Assembly (NCBI RefSeq): GCF_022376445.1
Contig: NW_025955057.1
Location: forward strand, 1-64,000
Reading direction: 5' to 3'
Length of the DNA: 64,000 nucleotides
Source: Fomitopsis serialis
Lineage: Eukaryota; Basidiomycota; Agaricomycetes; Polyporales; Fomitopsidaceae
Below are positions 35,445 through 47,731 of the stretch, piece by piece; positions within the stretch are counted from its first letter, which is position 1; each line of letters starts with the position of its first letter. The notes under the pieces are model-generated. The model saw only the letters and a list, made by a program, of their open reading frames with translations, was not told the origin of the DNA and did not search any database. Position numbers and translations under genes: made by a program.

Positions 35445-38400
35445 CTATCTCCTTCGTGTATTCTTCCGCGATGCAAAGCCCACATATGCAGCCTCATCAT
35501 CGGAATCATCGTCCAATATCACAGGTGCCGTAGCCTTCGATGCGCCACCCTTCTTCGTTCCGCGGGTAACACGGCTCTGCGTCCCTCGCCCGCTTGAACG
35601 CAGCGTAGACACATCATCGTCCATGTCCAATTCATCGGCGTCCTTGATCGCGTCAAAGTCGTCATCGTCCGCCATAGTCTGTGACATTGGCCCCGCCTCC
35701 TCTTCGTCGGATTCGATAAACAGTGGCTGGGTCTTATGCGTCTTTGCTCGAGGTAGAGCGGAGCCGGCACGGCTTGGGGCTTTCCTTTGAGACTTGGCGG
35801 GCTGGGTCGGAGGCGGTGGCATAGCATCCTCGTCGGAGTCGTCGAGAACGATTGCTTTCGCCTTCGCCTTGCCGCTCTGAGTCTTTTGCGTCTGCGTTTG
35901 CGTCTTCTGCCTCCGATTCTGTGTCGACTCTGGCTTATGGGTCTCCTGTGATTGCGACTGCGATTGAGACGCCAACTGGGAACGTGCTTGAGAGCCCTTC
36001 CACAGTTCTGCGAGCTAGTCAATATTCGAACAACACAATGAGCTGGAGACAGCGTACGCGAGCTTATGTCGTAATCGTTCTCGTCATCGGCATAGACCTC
36101 GACAGCCGGTTTCCTCCCTGCAATCGATTTCTGCGCACCAAGCGTCAGCAAGGACCAGATGACCAACACAAAGCACAAACCTTCTTGAACTTCTTGAAAT
36201 CCACTCTACCCGCCCAGTCTGCCCTCTCTTCGTCGCCTCTCACCAAAGCCGGCCTTTGCGGCTTCTCGTGCACCTCCATCTCCACGATAACCATGAAGTT
36301 GCCCCGCAGATCCCCATCATCCCCGAATTCGTCCAGCACGGCCCACGCGTCGCGCTCCTGCGCCTGCTCCAGCTCCGGCTTCGAGATCCGCAGGTTATTG
36401 AACTCGCGGTCGAACGTGTCCTCCGCGCGCTTGCCCTTCTTCGTCGAGGCGACCGCTTTGAGGAATGCCTCATCTATGTCCGGCTTCCCCGGGGCCGCCC
36501 CCGACGCTTTCTCGGTCTTCTGGGTCTGATTGGGCTTGGACGGAGGCTTGGACGCGGCGCGCGACGGGGGCTTGGCAGCAGCTTGCGTCTGTGACGGCTG
36601 CACCGCGTCCGCACCCTCGACTGCACGCCGCTTGCTCGCTGGCGCAGCTTCATCCTCTATCTCCACGTCCTCGTCCCCTGCCCTGCCCTTCCTCTTCACG
36701 CCTTGGCTCTGGGCCTGTGTCCCCGCACTCGGACCCGCGCCCTGCGTGACCCCACGCGCACTCTCCTCCTCCTCTTCCGCCACAGCCGCAAGCCGCGTCG
36801 CCCCTCCGGCCACCTGCGTCAGCATGGACTCGCTCTCCGTCACACTGTCCAGCTGCGTCTGGAGGCTGCCGGACTGCGTGACGCGGTCGGGGTCGCTCTG
36901 CTCGAAGAGTGCGCGGAATTTCTTCAGCGGCGGCTCGGGCGCGGGAGCGTCCGCCGTCAGGTCTATGATGTCCGACGTGGCAGCGTGCGTGCCTGCGCGG
37001 CGCTTCAGGCGGCTGCGTGCCGGCGTGGGTTCCTAACGCCCGTGTGAGCGAGGCCGTCTGGAGAGTGGAAGAGAGGTACGTACCGGACCGACACTAGGGG
37101 CACGCGCAGGCTCAGGCGGGGGCTGCGCGACCTGCGAGGAGGGAGCGGGCGTCCCATCGCTGTCGAGATTCATAGAGGAATCGTCAATAGCGGCCGCTCG
37201 CGAGCGACCCGCTCTGCGAATCAAGCCCTGACGCTCCTCTCTTAGCATACCAACGACCCACGACGCACAGAACATTCACCTTGCGCTTTGGCTGCTCTGT
37301 CGATGGCGCCTTCTCCGTAGGCGCCGGCTGGGCAGGGGCAGCGGGCGGAGGCGACGGCACGCGAGACGATGCGCGCGAGCCCACCCGCCGGCGCAGTCTG
37401 CTCCGCGTCGGCTGGGGCTCCTGGGACTGCACCACACGCTCGTTGGTCGGGGGAGGTATAGACGGTTCGTCTGGGTGTGTATTCGGTACCACATCTGGGA
37501 GTGGGGAGAGATTCGCTTGTGGCGATCCACCTGTCGTACATGCATGTCAGTTCAGCGCATGAGCAGGCGAATGTCGCCCACCTTCATTGGGTATGGTGTC
37601 GGGATTGAGTAGAGATGTATCAACGTCGACGACGGCTTGGAGAATCCTCTCGCGGCTGGTGAAGTTGATCTCGAAGCTGCAAAGCATTCAAGAAGCGACC
37701 ATGGAAGGACGAAGAAACTTTGCACCTGTTCGCCTCGTCCACTAGTTCCTGCCACCCGTCCTTGCCGACAGCAGGCACAAGCGCGTCCTCCTCTCCAACC
37801 AACACTAATATCCTCCCCTTGGCCCTGCCCTTCGCGAGCACCTTCCTCAACCCCGCCCTACCTGCCTCTACCGCGAAGCACTCATACTCACCCTCCCCGC
37901 GCTTCACTAGCTCGCGCATCGCCTCCTGTACCTCCCGCCCCTTCTCGCCGACGAAAAGGAAGCGGCAGCCCCTGAACATGCCGACGCGCGCTTCATTCGG
38001 GGCCCACTTGCTGGACGTCTTGAGCGCGGGCGGGAGGGTCTGCGAGAACACAGGGCGGTACTTTTCCGCGAGAGGGAGAAGGAAGGTCTCCTCGAGCGCG
38101 CAGAACGCGCCCGGCTTCTGTGCGCGACCGGCTTTGAGGAGGTCGGCCAGCCACTCAGGGGTGACAATGTTGGTGAGGGAGAGCAGGGAGAGGGCTAGCT
38201 CGGGCGAGAGGTTTATGGTGGACGAGAGGTGGTGGGTGACGTCGGGGTGGGATGTTGGCCGGACGCAGATGCCTGTGAGTACACCGTGAGACTAGCGTCT
38301 CCACGAGAATGTCGGGCTTACCTAGTGAGGTGTAGGTCGAAGGATCGGGAGGTGGGATGCCCCGAGTAGGAGGGGCGAGGCAGGCCACTGGCACCCAATG

Positions 38401-38938
38401 CGCACTGAGGGTCGGGTGTCAGGTAATGGACGAAGCATGACAGGCCTGGCGACGCACGACATGCGGATGTCCAATATAACGTGTACGACATCGCCATCGT
38501 CGACGTCTACGATCTCGTCCGGGTTGAGGGTTGCAGGGGGAGCACCGCTCGCCTTGTCCATCCTGCGTGCGACGTTCCTCTTACCCTCCGCGGACGGGTT
38601 CACGATAGTCAGCTTTGGTCGGTAGTTCGGGTCGGTCTGGTGAGTGGATGAGCGCGGGATGGACCGGGGTAAGCAGCGTATGGACTGACCGAATCTGTGT
38701 TGGGTTCATCTATAACATTGAGGACGAAGTGGTGGCGAGAGATCTTCTTCTGCTTGATGACGAAGGTCGCGGCATCGTCGAGCTCTTTGCGGCCGACAAC
38801 GTACTTGACACCGCTCTTGAGGAGTTTCCGTTCTGCAGCTGTGTGATTAGTAGTCATCTATACGCAGCCTGGTCACGCACTTGTGTAGGTGGGAATGTCG
38901 CGCTCGTCGCAGTCGAAAGGGCCTGCGAGCGTCCACAT
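35445..38938 (-). CDS. NBS1: Nibrin / Nbs1, subunit of the Mre11-Rad50-Nbs1 DNA-break complex
   Basis: Senses and signals DNA double-strand breaks in the nucleus. Exon 1 starts MWTLAGPFDCDERDIPTYT and joins an FHA domain across a GTGCGT...CACAG intron (GVKYVVGRKELDDAATFVIK; KISRHHFVLN). BRCT repeats follow (LALSLLSLTNIVTPEWLADL; GMFRGCRFLFVGEKGREVQE; GRILVLVGEE). A long disordered region includes DIIDLTADAP. The C-terminal part has AFLKAVASTKKGKRAEDTFD, FDREFNNLRISKP, and the Mre11-binding block VDFKKFKK, which matches the KNFKKFKK block known from human nibrin. An SQ/TQ cluster (SQSQSQSQETHKPESTQ) is a likely Tel1/ATM phosphorylation site. The tail is acidic. About 900 residues; exact exon ends in the middle are approximate. 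Confidence 0.87.
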
Positions 38939-40940
38939 CGCCGTCAGTGTCACATTGGACGCGTCGGTGGCAGAGCGCGTCTGAGTCGGGATGACACGTG
39001 ACATATGTGACGTAACACGAGTGTGACTCACACTTATTTTTCTTATTTTTCTTTCTTTTTGTGTCTCCATGTTTATGGTCCACACTTAACATGCAGATGT
39101 AATGGCTAGCACACAATATCCTAGACCAAGTTGTAACCTTGCAGCTCCCTGTGTAATCCACCCTGTGACAGGCACCTGGCAGCAGACCTTGTCACCCTCC
39201 CTGCCCCTTTGCAGCCCTGGGCCAGTGGATTTGGGTAGACCTGAGTCAGTTGTTGGTAAAACTCCTCATCTTCATTGTGCTGGGCCCCCTTTAAAGACCC
39301 AGGGGTAGGGGACATAATTCTGGTAAGGCACCTAGAGCAACACATGAGTCTCTTTCCTTAGAGTCCTGAAATAATCCACAAATAGCTCTAGTGTATCATT
39401 CAGGGCCTCTGCTGTCAAGGTGGTGACCAAAACACAGTGGAAATGACAGCAGAAAGCAAGGGATCATATAGCACACAAATGCACATGTACACGAGTGGCT
39501 GATTATGTAAGCTACAGTATGGGCAACTCAACTACTCTAACATCTGCATGATGCATTACAAATATTGCTATCATTAGTTGTGTGGGCACTGAACTGTGGG
39601 TATATTATTGTGCCTCATGAGAAGCACCCTAACTGGTAGTCATAACAAATGAATCAAGCTATGTAAGCTGCAGAGATCTTGTACTACACCCATGGCTGGG
39701 GAGGGCATTAGTATGGAAGCTACAAGTGGGGCCTCACGGGGATGGACTGGATGCAGGCCCTGCTTGTATTTTCAATTGTGGGTATTATCAGGTGGGGAGG
39801 CCATTCTCATAGACCTATATGCCAAGCCCAGGTATGCTATTGCTCCTATAACATACCCAACACCCATTTACTCACATCTTTAAAAGCTACAGGTCAGGAG
39901 ATGCTATCATCTTCTTTGCTGGGTCTATCTACCATGGGATAGCACCTTGGCTTCCAGACCCTAAGTCAATCCCAGAACACCTTGAAAAGGCCAACATAAC
40001 TGCTGGAAGGGTTTCCCATGTCTTGTTTTCTCCTGCTGCTACTGTGGAGCATTTTGAAGACAAGCCATAGTAGGTGGTGGCAGTTGACTTGTGATGGTGT
40101 CTATGATTATGTTCCTCCTAAACAGAATTAGTCTACATGTGCTTTCTATCATGATGAGATGGGGTTTTGTGATGTTTATATGTTATACAGAATTTCTATT
40201 TACATTCATTCTCCTCATGCCAATTGAATGGTTCAGAGCTCATTGACATCTGCTGCTACCACCAAATGTGTTCAGAGTTCTCTCCAGGGAGGAGGCCTGT
40301 ACAAGCCTGCTTCTCACCTACCATACAGCTGCCTTGTCCACTTGTATGCAAGGTGGGGCAGAGAGCATCTCACATCCACTTCTCCTGCAGAGGCATCTCT
40401 TGGTATAGGTTAGACTGTAAATACATTGGCACACTTACCCAGACTTACCTGCACTCATACTTCACTCCAGCCACATTTGCATTTGCACATAACTTCACTT
40501 GCAAGCAGATATGTACCCTGTGCATGTTGACAGTGATGAATCTCAGGGATTCTTGTGATCAGTTGCAGACTAGCATGCATTGCAGGGATGTTCAAGCCTC
40601 CACCATGTAGGAGCCAGCCCTGCACATAGTCATCATTCTTGATGCAGGGTTAAGAATCAAGACAAAGTGGTATGCCCATGTCTCAATCTCACCAGATGGT
40701 GCTAGTGGTGGTGTCCCAGAGTGGCACAAGCACCCACTGAAGAAGACTACATGTATGTTGGCTAAACCCACATAGACTCCTAGGGACAAAAGGTGGAATT
40801 CACCAGCCTCATAATCATCAGGCAGATGACTGCCTTCCACCATGACTGAGAGACCTGCAGCAAGATCCATATCATCTGTATGACCCCCACCAAAAAGTCC
40901 CATCTGAGTGAGACCATTTTCTAATAATTGATAAGTAGTG

Positions 40941-41256
40941 GTCTGCAGTTACATCACTTACTAAGTGCCTGTTGCCAAAGCAGACTTGTACACAAATGTG
41001 GCCCTGCAGTTGTGTGCAACTCAGCTCACCCAAAAGGGATTTTGGAGCACTGTCATTGGTTGAACCAGTGACAAACCTTGCCTTCTAAGGGAATCATTCA
41101 ATCTCAGCTCCCCATGCCGAGTTTTTTAATGGCTTGCCTAATTTGGTCAGCAGCACTGTCTGGACTCCTACTAGAGCACATCAAATGTGGAAAATCTCAC
41201 AATATTGATTCTCATGCAATGCACCATGCACACAGGTATGGAGGTCCAGATTAGGT
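40941..41256 (+). repeat. Dispersed 320-bp repeat, copy 1 (deaminated)
   Basis: Matches 43485-43808 in the same orientation over its whole length. In the first 40 bases, CG sites that survive in copy 2 are TG or CA here (for example TAAGTGCC against TAAGCGCC, and GCCAAAGCAG against GCCGAAGCGG). A TTTTTT run follows ATGCCGAG at about 41122. Confidence 0.8.
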
Positions 41257-43484
41257 GAGAATGCAATGAGCCAAAGTCTGTGCTTGTGTTCAGCTCACTC
41301 AGACACATCCAAGACTCCAGACCACTCCAATACTGGCAGTGTCTACAAGGACTCGGGTTTGCTGGGACCAAGTATACCACCTGCAGGTCCTGCCACCCTT
41401 TCAGCAACAATAGTTCCTCCAAAATATCCACACATGCTTGTGCTGAAGACCAGCACAGATACCTTCTGGTATAATGGTCACACAGGAATACTGCTCCAGC
41501 CAGGGGCTGCACAGATTGCTATTGTGTGGCTGTTGACTTTCATCAAATTGATATACACATTGAAGCCTCATTTGTGGTTTGTTGTAAGACATTTTCCCTC
41601 CTAGACCACCTTCTTTCACACCTCCTGAACAAGCACAGGAGCATCTATGGGTGTCTTGGCACTAGGTAAATCTTTCCAGGCGACCATGGGGAGAGCTGTG
41701 GAGCATATTGGCAGGGAAATATACATTTCAGGCAAGGCCTTTGCACAAGGAGTATCAGAAAAGCTCACATTGCCCTAAATGGTGGGCAACCTTCCAAATT
41801 CAGTAATTCTCAATAAATCGAATGTCTAGTGCTTCATAAATTGCAGATCAATCAGAGGATATTCAGAGAGTACTATGGCATGTTGATGATGCTTGTGATG
41901 TTCACAACATGTTACCATATACAGAAATTAAGCAATAATACCACATACAAGCATGAAATTAGCCAACCTTGCCCATTCTGAGCTCTGTTATGGCACCATA
42001 CAACATTTTCGTGATGTCTGACACATATGGATATACTGTATGGGTCATGTGCTCCATATTTAGGATGAAAATGAGCAGTTCAATTTCTGCAAACTCACTT
42101 GTGTATTTTGTATTTTGCATTTTATGGCCTAGCTAGCCACTACTGGGGCCCGTAGACTCTATGAAACAAGAGCTACAAGCTGACTGTATAATTGCCCTAT
42201 CTATTTGTGGGTGCTTACTGTTGCAAAAAGTCATTGATTATATTGGAGCACAGTGCTGCTGGTTAGGTCACATGTCATGTTCATCACTTTCCATATTGGG
42301 CTCCATGCTAGATGTTACAGGAGCCCCAAGTCCATAGGGAATTGTCAGCCACAGCACTTGTTACAATCCCTGAGGTACAAAGGTATCGTTCTTATGATGG
42401 ACAGGCCTGAAACACTTCCAGTGGCACCTGATGCGGCAGTTGTTTCCCACAGGTACACTCATTTGCCCCCAGCTTACCACATATAGTTAACATTTGTTAT
42501 GGTCAGTTAACAGAGTTCAAAAATTTCGGACTCCCAGACAACACGACTTGCACCAACACCACCAAACAAATGCTGTGGCTCAGTGCTTTGTCCTGGGGTG
42601 AGGGCCCAAGAAACACTTCGAGTGGCGCCCAATATGGCAACTGGTGAGCATGTCATGTGACTGGCAGCCAGGCAGCTCACTGCTAGCACTCACTTATAGG
42701 CTGCCCCATAGCCCTAGTTAGTAACAATTGTGAATGGACTTAGTATACTGATCTGATAGCCCTTCATTCAGAGAGTATACACTATCATTATTGAGTAGCT
42801 AGAGTGGCTGGCTGGTCCAGAAAATGCAAAATAAAAAAATCCACATGTGCCTCTGCAGATGTCAAAGTGCCTATTTGTGCCTCAGATGTGTTCCATATGT
42901 CTGTAATGACATACATATGTGATTCAGACACTGTACAACTCAGAGGGTGCTGCACTACAGCCAAAATCAGCCACAATGAGCCATTTGACCCTCTTTTCAC
43001 ATGTTGTAGTCCATGTACATGGTGTAGTGATGTCTATCATAATCCCAAGCACTCAGATTCTCCTATTGGGTGCTTCTGTATATTTGACAGATTTCTGCAT
43101 TTTTGTGACCTCCATGGGCACCACATCTTGTCCTACTTCCTCTTTGGGCAGGACACCTACTCTATATGGTAGTTCAAGTTGCAGCATGTAGCTGGCATAT
43201 AGACACATAGACACAATCTGGGGATATATAATGGCCATCCATACATATGTATCCATGCTACTATGATGTCAGGCTTTGTATACTGCAGAGACACTGTCTG
43301 AAGTGTGATCATAGGCTTATATGAGCTCCCTGAATGTGAATCTCACCGTGTTATTGAGTATACTGCCCTAGTTGATGCAACGATTGTATCATGGAAGGCT
43401 ATAAGGATTGACCTCATTCATTCTGAATATCTTCTGAATATTCCGCTTTTTTCAAGTCTATACGAGCCCTCTTGACACAGTAAC

Positions 43485-43808
43485 AGTCTGCACTGACACC
43501 GCTTACTAAGCACCCATTAAGCGCCCATTGCCGAAGCGGACTTGTATACAACTGCAGCCCTGCATTTGTCTGCAACTCAGCTCACCCAAAAGGGATTTTG
43601 GAGCAATGTCATTGGTTGAACCACTGGCAAACCTTGCCTTCTAAGGGAATCATTCAATCTCAGCTCCCCATGCCGAGTTTTTTCTTGCCCAATGTGGTTA
43701 GCAGCACTGTCTAGACTCTTACTAGAGCACATTAAATGTGGAGAAATCTCGGAATATTGACTCTCATGCAATGCTCCTTGCACACAGGTACGGAGGTCCA
43801 AATTAGGT
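43485..43808 (+). repeat. Dispersed 320-bp repeat, copy 2
   Basis: Same repeat as 40941-41256, with more CG sites retained. It contains CATTGCCGAAGCGGAC, the conserved core GGGATTTTGGAGCA and a T6 run. The shared end is ATTAGGT at about 43808, after which the two copies diverge. Confidence 0.8.
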
Positions 43809-44177
43809 ATCCCAGTGCTTGTTCACAGTGTACTGACCATGGCAAGTGATGCAGAGGCATATGTACAAATGTTGTTTTGCATTTACTGCCCTTACTGGAG
43901 AGTCCTACAGGCTGACAATCTTATGCAGGGGTCTATGGCTACCAGGTCTGAAAAATCACCATATATGGTAGATCCCTTGCCTGTTTGGGAAGTTGATGAT
44001 AGATCACCTTTACAGTGTTGCGTAAATAGCGGGAAAATGAGCAAAACATTAGATAACACTATTGTCCCATTGTGGGTTGATAGGACTTATGTGTGACACT
44101 GAGTACTTGTGGATGAGATGGATAGCAGAAACACAGAGTCTGGTGCAATAGGCTCAGCCACATGCCATGTGAGGTTC

Positions 44178-44215
44178 ACTTGTCCACAGGTCAAAATTTT
44201 GACCTGTGGACAAGT
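44178..44215. repeat. Perfect 38-bp palindrome
   Basis: Two 19-base arms, ACTTGTCCACAGGTCAAAA and its exact reverse complement, meet with no spacer at 44196/44197. The flanking bases do not continue the symmetry. Confidence 0.9.
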
Positions 44216-45094
44216 CATCTTGCAGTGTAGTCTCCCAGACTCCACTGAAATATGCTGTTTTAGGGAATTAACCTGTGACTGGCCTTGCTGTATTTGGCCA
44301 AAGGCTCTCAAGTCCATGTATCTGCTGTACTGTAGCCTTCACAAATACAACAAATCCCCAAAATATTCTCTCTGATAGGTATGATGCCACAGAGTCTGTA
44401 GCTGCTGTGACTTGCCCATCAACTTCAGTGGTTATGGCACAATTCACAAAACTCAAAAACCCACATATGCCTCTGTACACATGAGTGCACTGCTTTTAAC
44501 CTTCAAAGTGACTCTATCAAAGCCTGTAGACTGCCCATTGATTCTCTGACATCTGGGATCTGCTATATAGGGAAGCTGGCCTTCCAAAAATGGCAGTTTC
44601 CATTCAGCTGCTCAGTCTGGGCTCAGAAAATGCTGATAAAATCTGGGAATATTATGTACAATTGAATTCATCCATGATGCCTGCTGTATGTAAGAAATTG
44701 ATCCTGTATAGAGCCCTCAGAGTCTATAACTAGCATGCCTTGCCTATATATTCATAATCCAGAAAAGAGAACCTCTGTGGACAATTGCAAAGTGATTCCA
44801 AATATGAATAGGTTGTTGTCTCTGAAACACATTTGATATGACCTGTATAGACCATGCACATAGTCCACACAGCATGAGTGTGTCTGGAATGTGCACAGCA
44901 CTGCTATGAATGGGGAAATATTGTCATAACATGCCTGTGTTGATTTCCCACAACTGAATGACCATGTATTGAGGTTTCCTCTACTTTAAATATGCTTAGG
45001 GATATTCCACAGATCTTCTAGAACATTATCTGATTTTCCGGGACTTTTTTGAGCCCCAAACAAGTCAGTTTTGCTGCAGAAACAGTGTACACTT

Positions 45095-45140
45095 ACATCA
45101 CTTACTAAGCGCTCAAATAAGCGCCCATTGCCGAAGCGGA
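45095..45140 (+). repeat. Dispersed repeat, copy 3, truncated
   Basis: Repeats the start of copies 1 and 2 (CACTTACTAAGCG... to ATTGCCGAAGCGGA) and then breaks off at 45140, where unrelated sequence begins. The break marks the left edge of a later insertion, presumably that of the hAT element. Confidence 0.65.
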
Positions 45141-45710
45141 GTCGTTGACAGGCCGGAATTCGGCCTGTTGACAACTCTGGTTAGTGTTGCGGACAAGCCG
45201 AGTTCAGCTCGCCAGCTAACTCGACTTGTTGACTAAGCTCTACGAACTTAGCTTAGCTTGCTCCACAAGTTGAGTTGGCAAGTCGACTCTCGAGTCCAGG
45301 CTCCTGTTATTACAAATGTTTCCCACGCACCATAACAGGACACTGCTGCGTGCCGTGCACGAACCCGACACGACCCAACTGCAACTCCATTGTTGAGACT
45401 GTCTCTTGCGCAAGGAACTCCACTCCCCTCACTCTATGCAACTGTTTCGTCAATGTCATATGGCTCTGGGCTCTGTCTTCAAACTTCCAGGCTGGTCAAT
45501 GCAACATGTCAAGCTCCGGGTTGCGCTCTTGGCGGATGCAACATTGGGTAGTCGGCACCACTTTATGTGTTTGAGGGAGGGGCCGGAGGGCGCGTCGTTC
45601 GGAGTGTTGGCTACGGGTAACGAGCCTAGAGTCTAGATCGTAGTTGAGTATCTGCTGTATTTCTTATATATATACATTTCGCAGTGCTATCTACTCGTCT
45701 TGACATCTCG
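45141..45710. other. Subterminal and promoter region of the first hAT element
   Basis: The first 150 bases are dense in short inverted and direct words (GTTGACAGGCC near GGCCTGTTGAC, and many AGTCGA/ACTTG words), as in transposon subterminal repeats. A comparable word-rich stretch lies at about 51050-51210 past the transposase gene. A TATATATATAC motif at about 45665 precedes the ATG by about 40 bases. Confidence 0.4.
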
Positions 45711-46598
45711 ATGCCTGACTGCACCTGCGGCAATCCTCTGGACTGTCGCTGCAACTTCAGCACAAGTTCCTCATTCTCCTCGCTTCCACATCATGCACAC
45801 GTCCAAGGTCCTCTTTCGTCGCAGTACTCTGCTCAGCCCACAGCCCATTTTCCAAGTCCTCCAGGCTATCCTCCGGCCAGTCACGGCTACTCTCCTAACC
45901 CTAACTATGGGCTCCCTTCATCGTCGTCGTATGGATCCCATCTGAATCCACCTTCTACGGATGGCAGAGGACTGTTCAACTATGCATATCCTGGGTATGG
46001 CTATCATCCTTTCTCGGCCCCTCCACCTTTCGCTCCACAGGCTACCTCGTACATCCTGTTTCCACAGGCACCACTGGCACCCAATACCCAACCTGGAGCG
46101 GCAGCTGCTATGAAGTCAAAGGGTGGAAGAGGCAGTACGACAGCGCGAAAGCGCAAGGACACTACGACAACTGCAAATGAAGTGGCCTCGTCGGGACAAC
46201 AGTGCGGCGACTGCAGCCGATGCCAGTGGCTCTGGCGACCAGATTCGGACGGCAGCACACTGCGGTGTGGATGAGGGCTCTGACCCGTTGACACGACCGA
46301 AAAGAACACAAAAGCCACACAAAAACCCAACCGTGAGGTCGAGCAGTGGTATGTGAGGCCTCTGCGTCTATGAGATGTACGGGGGACTGTACAGTGGTCT
46401 AGGTAAGAAGGAGGAGGACGGACAAGACTCCGAACAACGCGGGAGAGCTTCAAAGATGTTGAAGACTGTTCAAAGACAAGGGCTAAGCCTCGAAGGTAGG
46501 AGGGAGGGTTTTGACAGACGTGTCGAACGAACGGTGACAAGGAAGGCGAGCGACGGCAGGAGGAGAAGTGTAGAGCCTTTCGGGGCAACTATGAGCTG

Positions 46599-46690
46599 GC
46601 GAACGTACTGACGAACTGACTGACTGACTTCGAACGTACTGACTGACTGGCGAACTTGCTGACTTCGAACAAACTGGCTGACTGACGAAC
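46599..46690. repeat. Imperfect ACTG / CGAAC short tandem repeats
   Basis: A stretch of interleaved GACTGACTGAC and CGAACTTGCTGA-like words in the 5' part of the 1.6-kb element. Confidence 0.6.
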
Positions 46691-46925
46691 CTCGCCGGTG
46701 CGAGGTGAGATTGAGAGGGTAAGGGGGTCTCTCAGATTCGAAGGGAACAAGTCCCCAGGTATATACAGGAAAATACGGTCCGAAGACCAAGAGAGCCAAG
46801 GGAAATCCAAGAAATGATGAAGGAGAGTGATAAGGAAAACAACCAATCGGAGAATGTCACAACGCTTGACCCGGACCTACTAACACATGAGAGAATCCAA
46901 CTCGGCCTTCCGCAGGTTCCAAATA

Positions 46926-47731
46926 ATGGGCGACCGTCCCCGAACGGTGAAGGTCATAACCGGAGCCAGTGACAGTCCTCGAAGATATGAGACATCTGCA
47001 GGAGTTCGCCTGACTTGCACGAACATGCCGCACCTCCACCCAACTTCCGAAGTGTATGCTGCCCGCTACTATCGCCTCCTTGATGTCCTCAAGACCGAGG
47101 GACTTGTCGAGCCACAATATGATGCCAACAGTCCTGGAGAGTGGCTGGCTTGGGTCCACGGAGTCCGTTGGATGATTGTACGTGCATCCGAACATAGACT
47201 ATCCTCCGAACCATCGAACCGACCTTCAAACAGCACTTCTTGTTTGAGTCTCGCAGCCGGGCCATCCTGCTAGCGAACGACACACTTCCTGCTCCTAGGT
47301 CGTTCCCCGAGATTGACGAGTTGATGTGTTACCTCAACGAGGTCTTCCACCGCGACAGCAACCAGGGGGACATCCTAGGGTCAGCCTATCCTACGATCAC
47401 CTGGTCCGAGACTTTGGTGCTGCTCGAACAGGTCAACCAGGCCGAGTGTCGTCCTCTCACGAACCCGCAGTATCAGCGCGAGTCGTTGATCCTTTCCAAC
47501 TTCCGCCAGCTGCCCGACAACCTCGAGTCCATGGGTCGAGTGATCCACAACATCGCAGTCGACCAGCGCCGCACGCACGGCACCCTTGTTGGATTGCTCG
47601 AAAGCCTGCTCGAGCGTGTCAACACTGACCGTGGCTTCGACGCTGGTCCGTCTGTTCGTAGGGGTAGGGGTGGTGGTCATGGGTGTGGGGGTCGAGGGCA
47701 TAGATACGAGAGTTGCCGAGGCCGTCACTAG
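46926..47731 (+). CDS. Gag-like or unknown protein of the 1.6-kb element
   Basis: Exon 1 is 46926-47177, a 56-nt intron (GTACGT...AACAG) follows, and exon 2 is 47234-47731, giving 249 residues in phase. The start is MGDRPRTVKVITGASDSPRR. The protein is mostly helical (PEIDELMCYLNEVFHRDSNQ; ESLILSNFRQLPDNLESMGR; THGTLVGLLESLLERVN). It ends in an Arg/Gly-rich tail with two Cys (VRRGRGGGHGCGGRGHRYES), a design seen in nucleic-acid-binding Gag-like proteins. No reverse transcriptase or transposase accompanies it. I do not recognise the family; the Gag comparison rests on architecture only. Confidence 0.5.

Larger units (their letters stand above)
39005..45100. other. Gene-free, CpG-depleted block (old repeat DNA)
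   Basis: Six kilobases with no coding frame of any quality. By eye only about thirty CG dinucleotides occur, while TG and CA are abundant; base composition is otherwise near 43% GC. The change is abrupt at both sides: NBS1 on the left and the hAT element on the right are CpG-rich. Expected cause: cytosine methylation of repeats followed by deamination. It contains a dispersed 320-bp repeat and a perfect palindrome, listed separately. No transposon protein is recognisable. Confidence 0.75.

Noticed and set aside
43485..43808. Known structured RNA (U1, U2, U4, U5, U6, SRP or tRNA) in the 320-bp repeat
   Set aside because: None of the diagnostic core sequences of these RNAs was found; only weak A-box and T-run resemblance remains.
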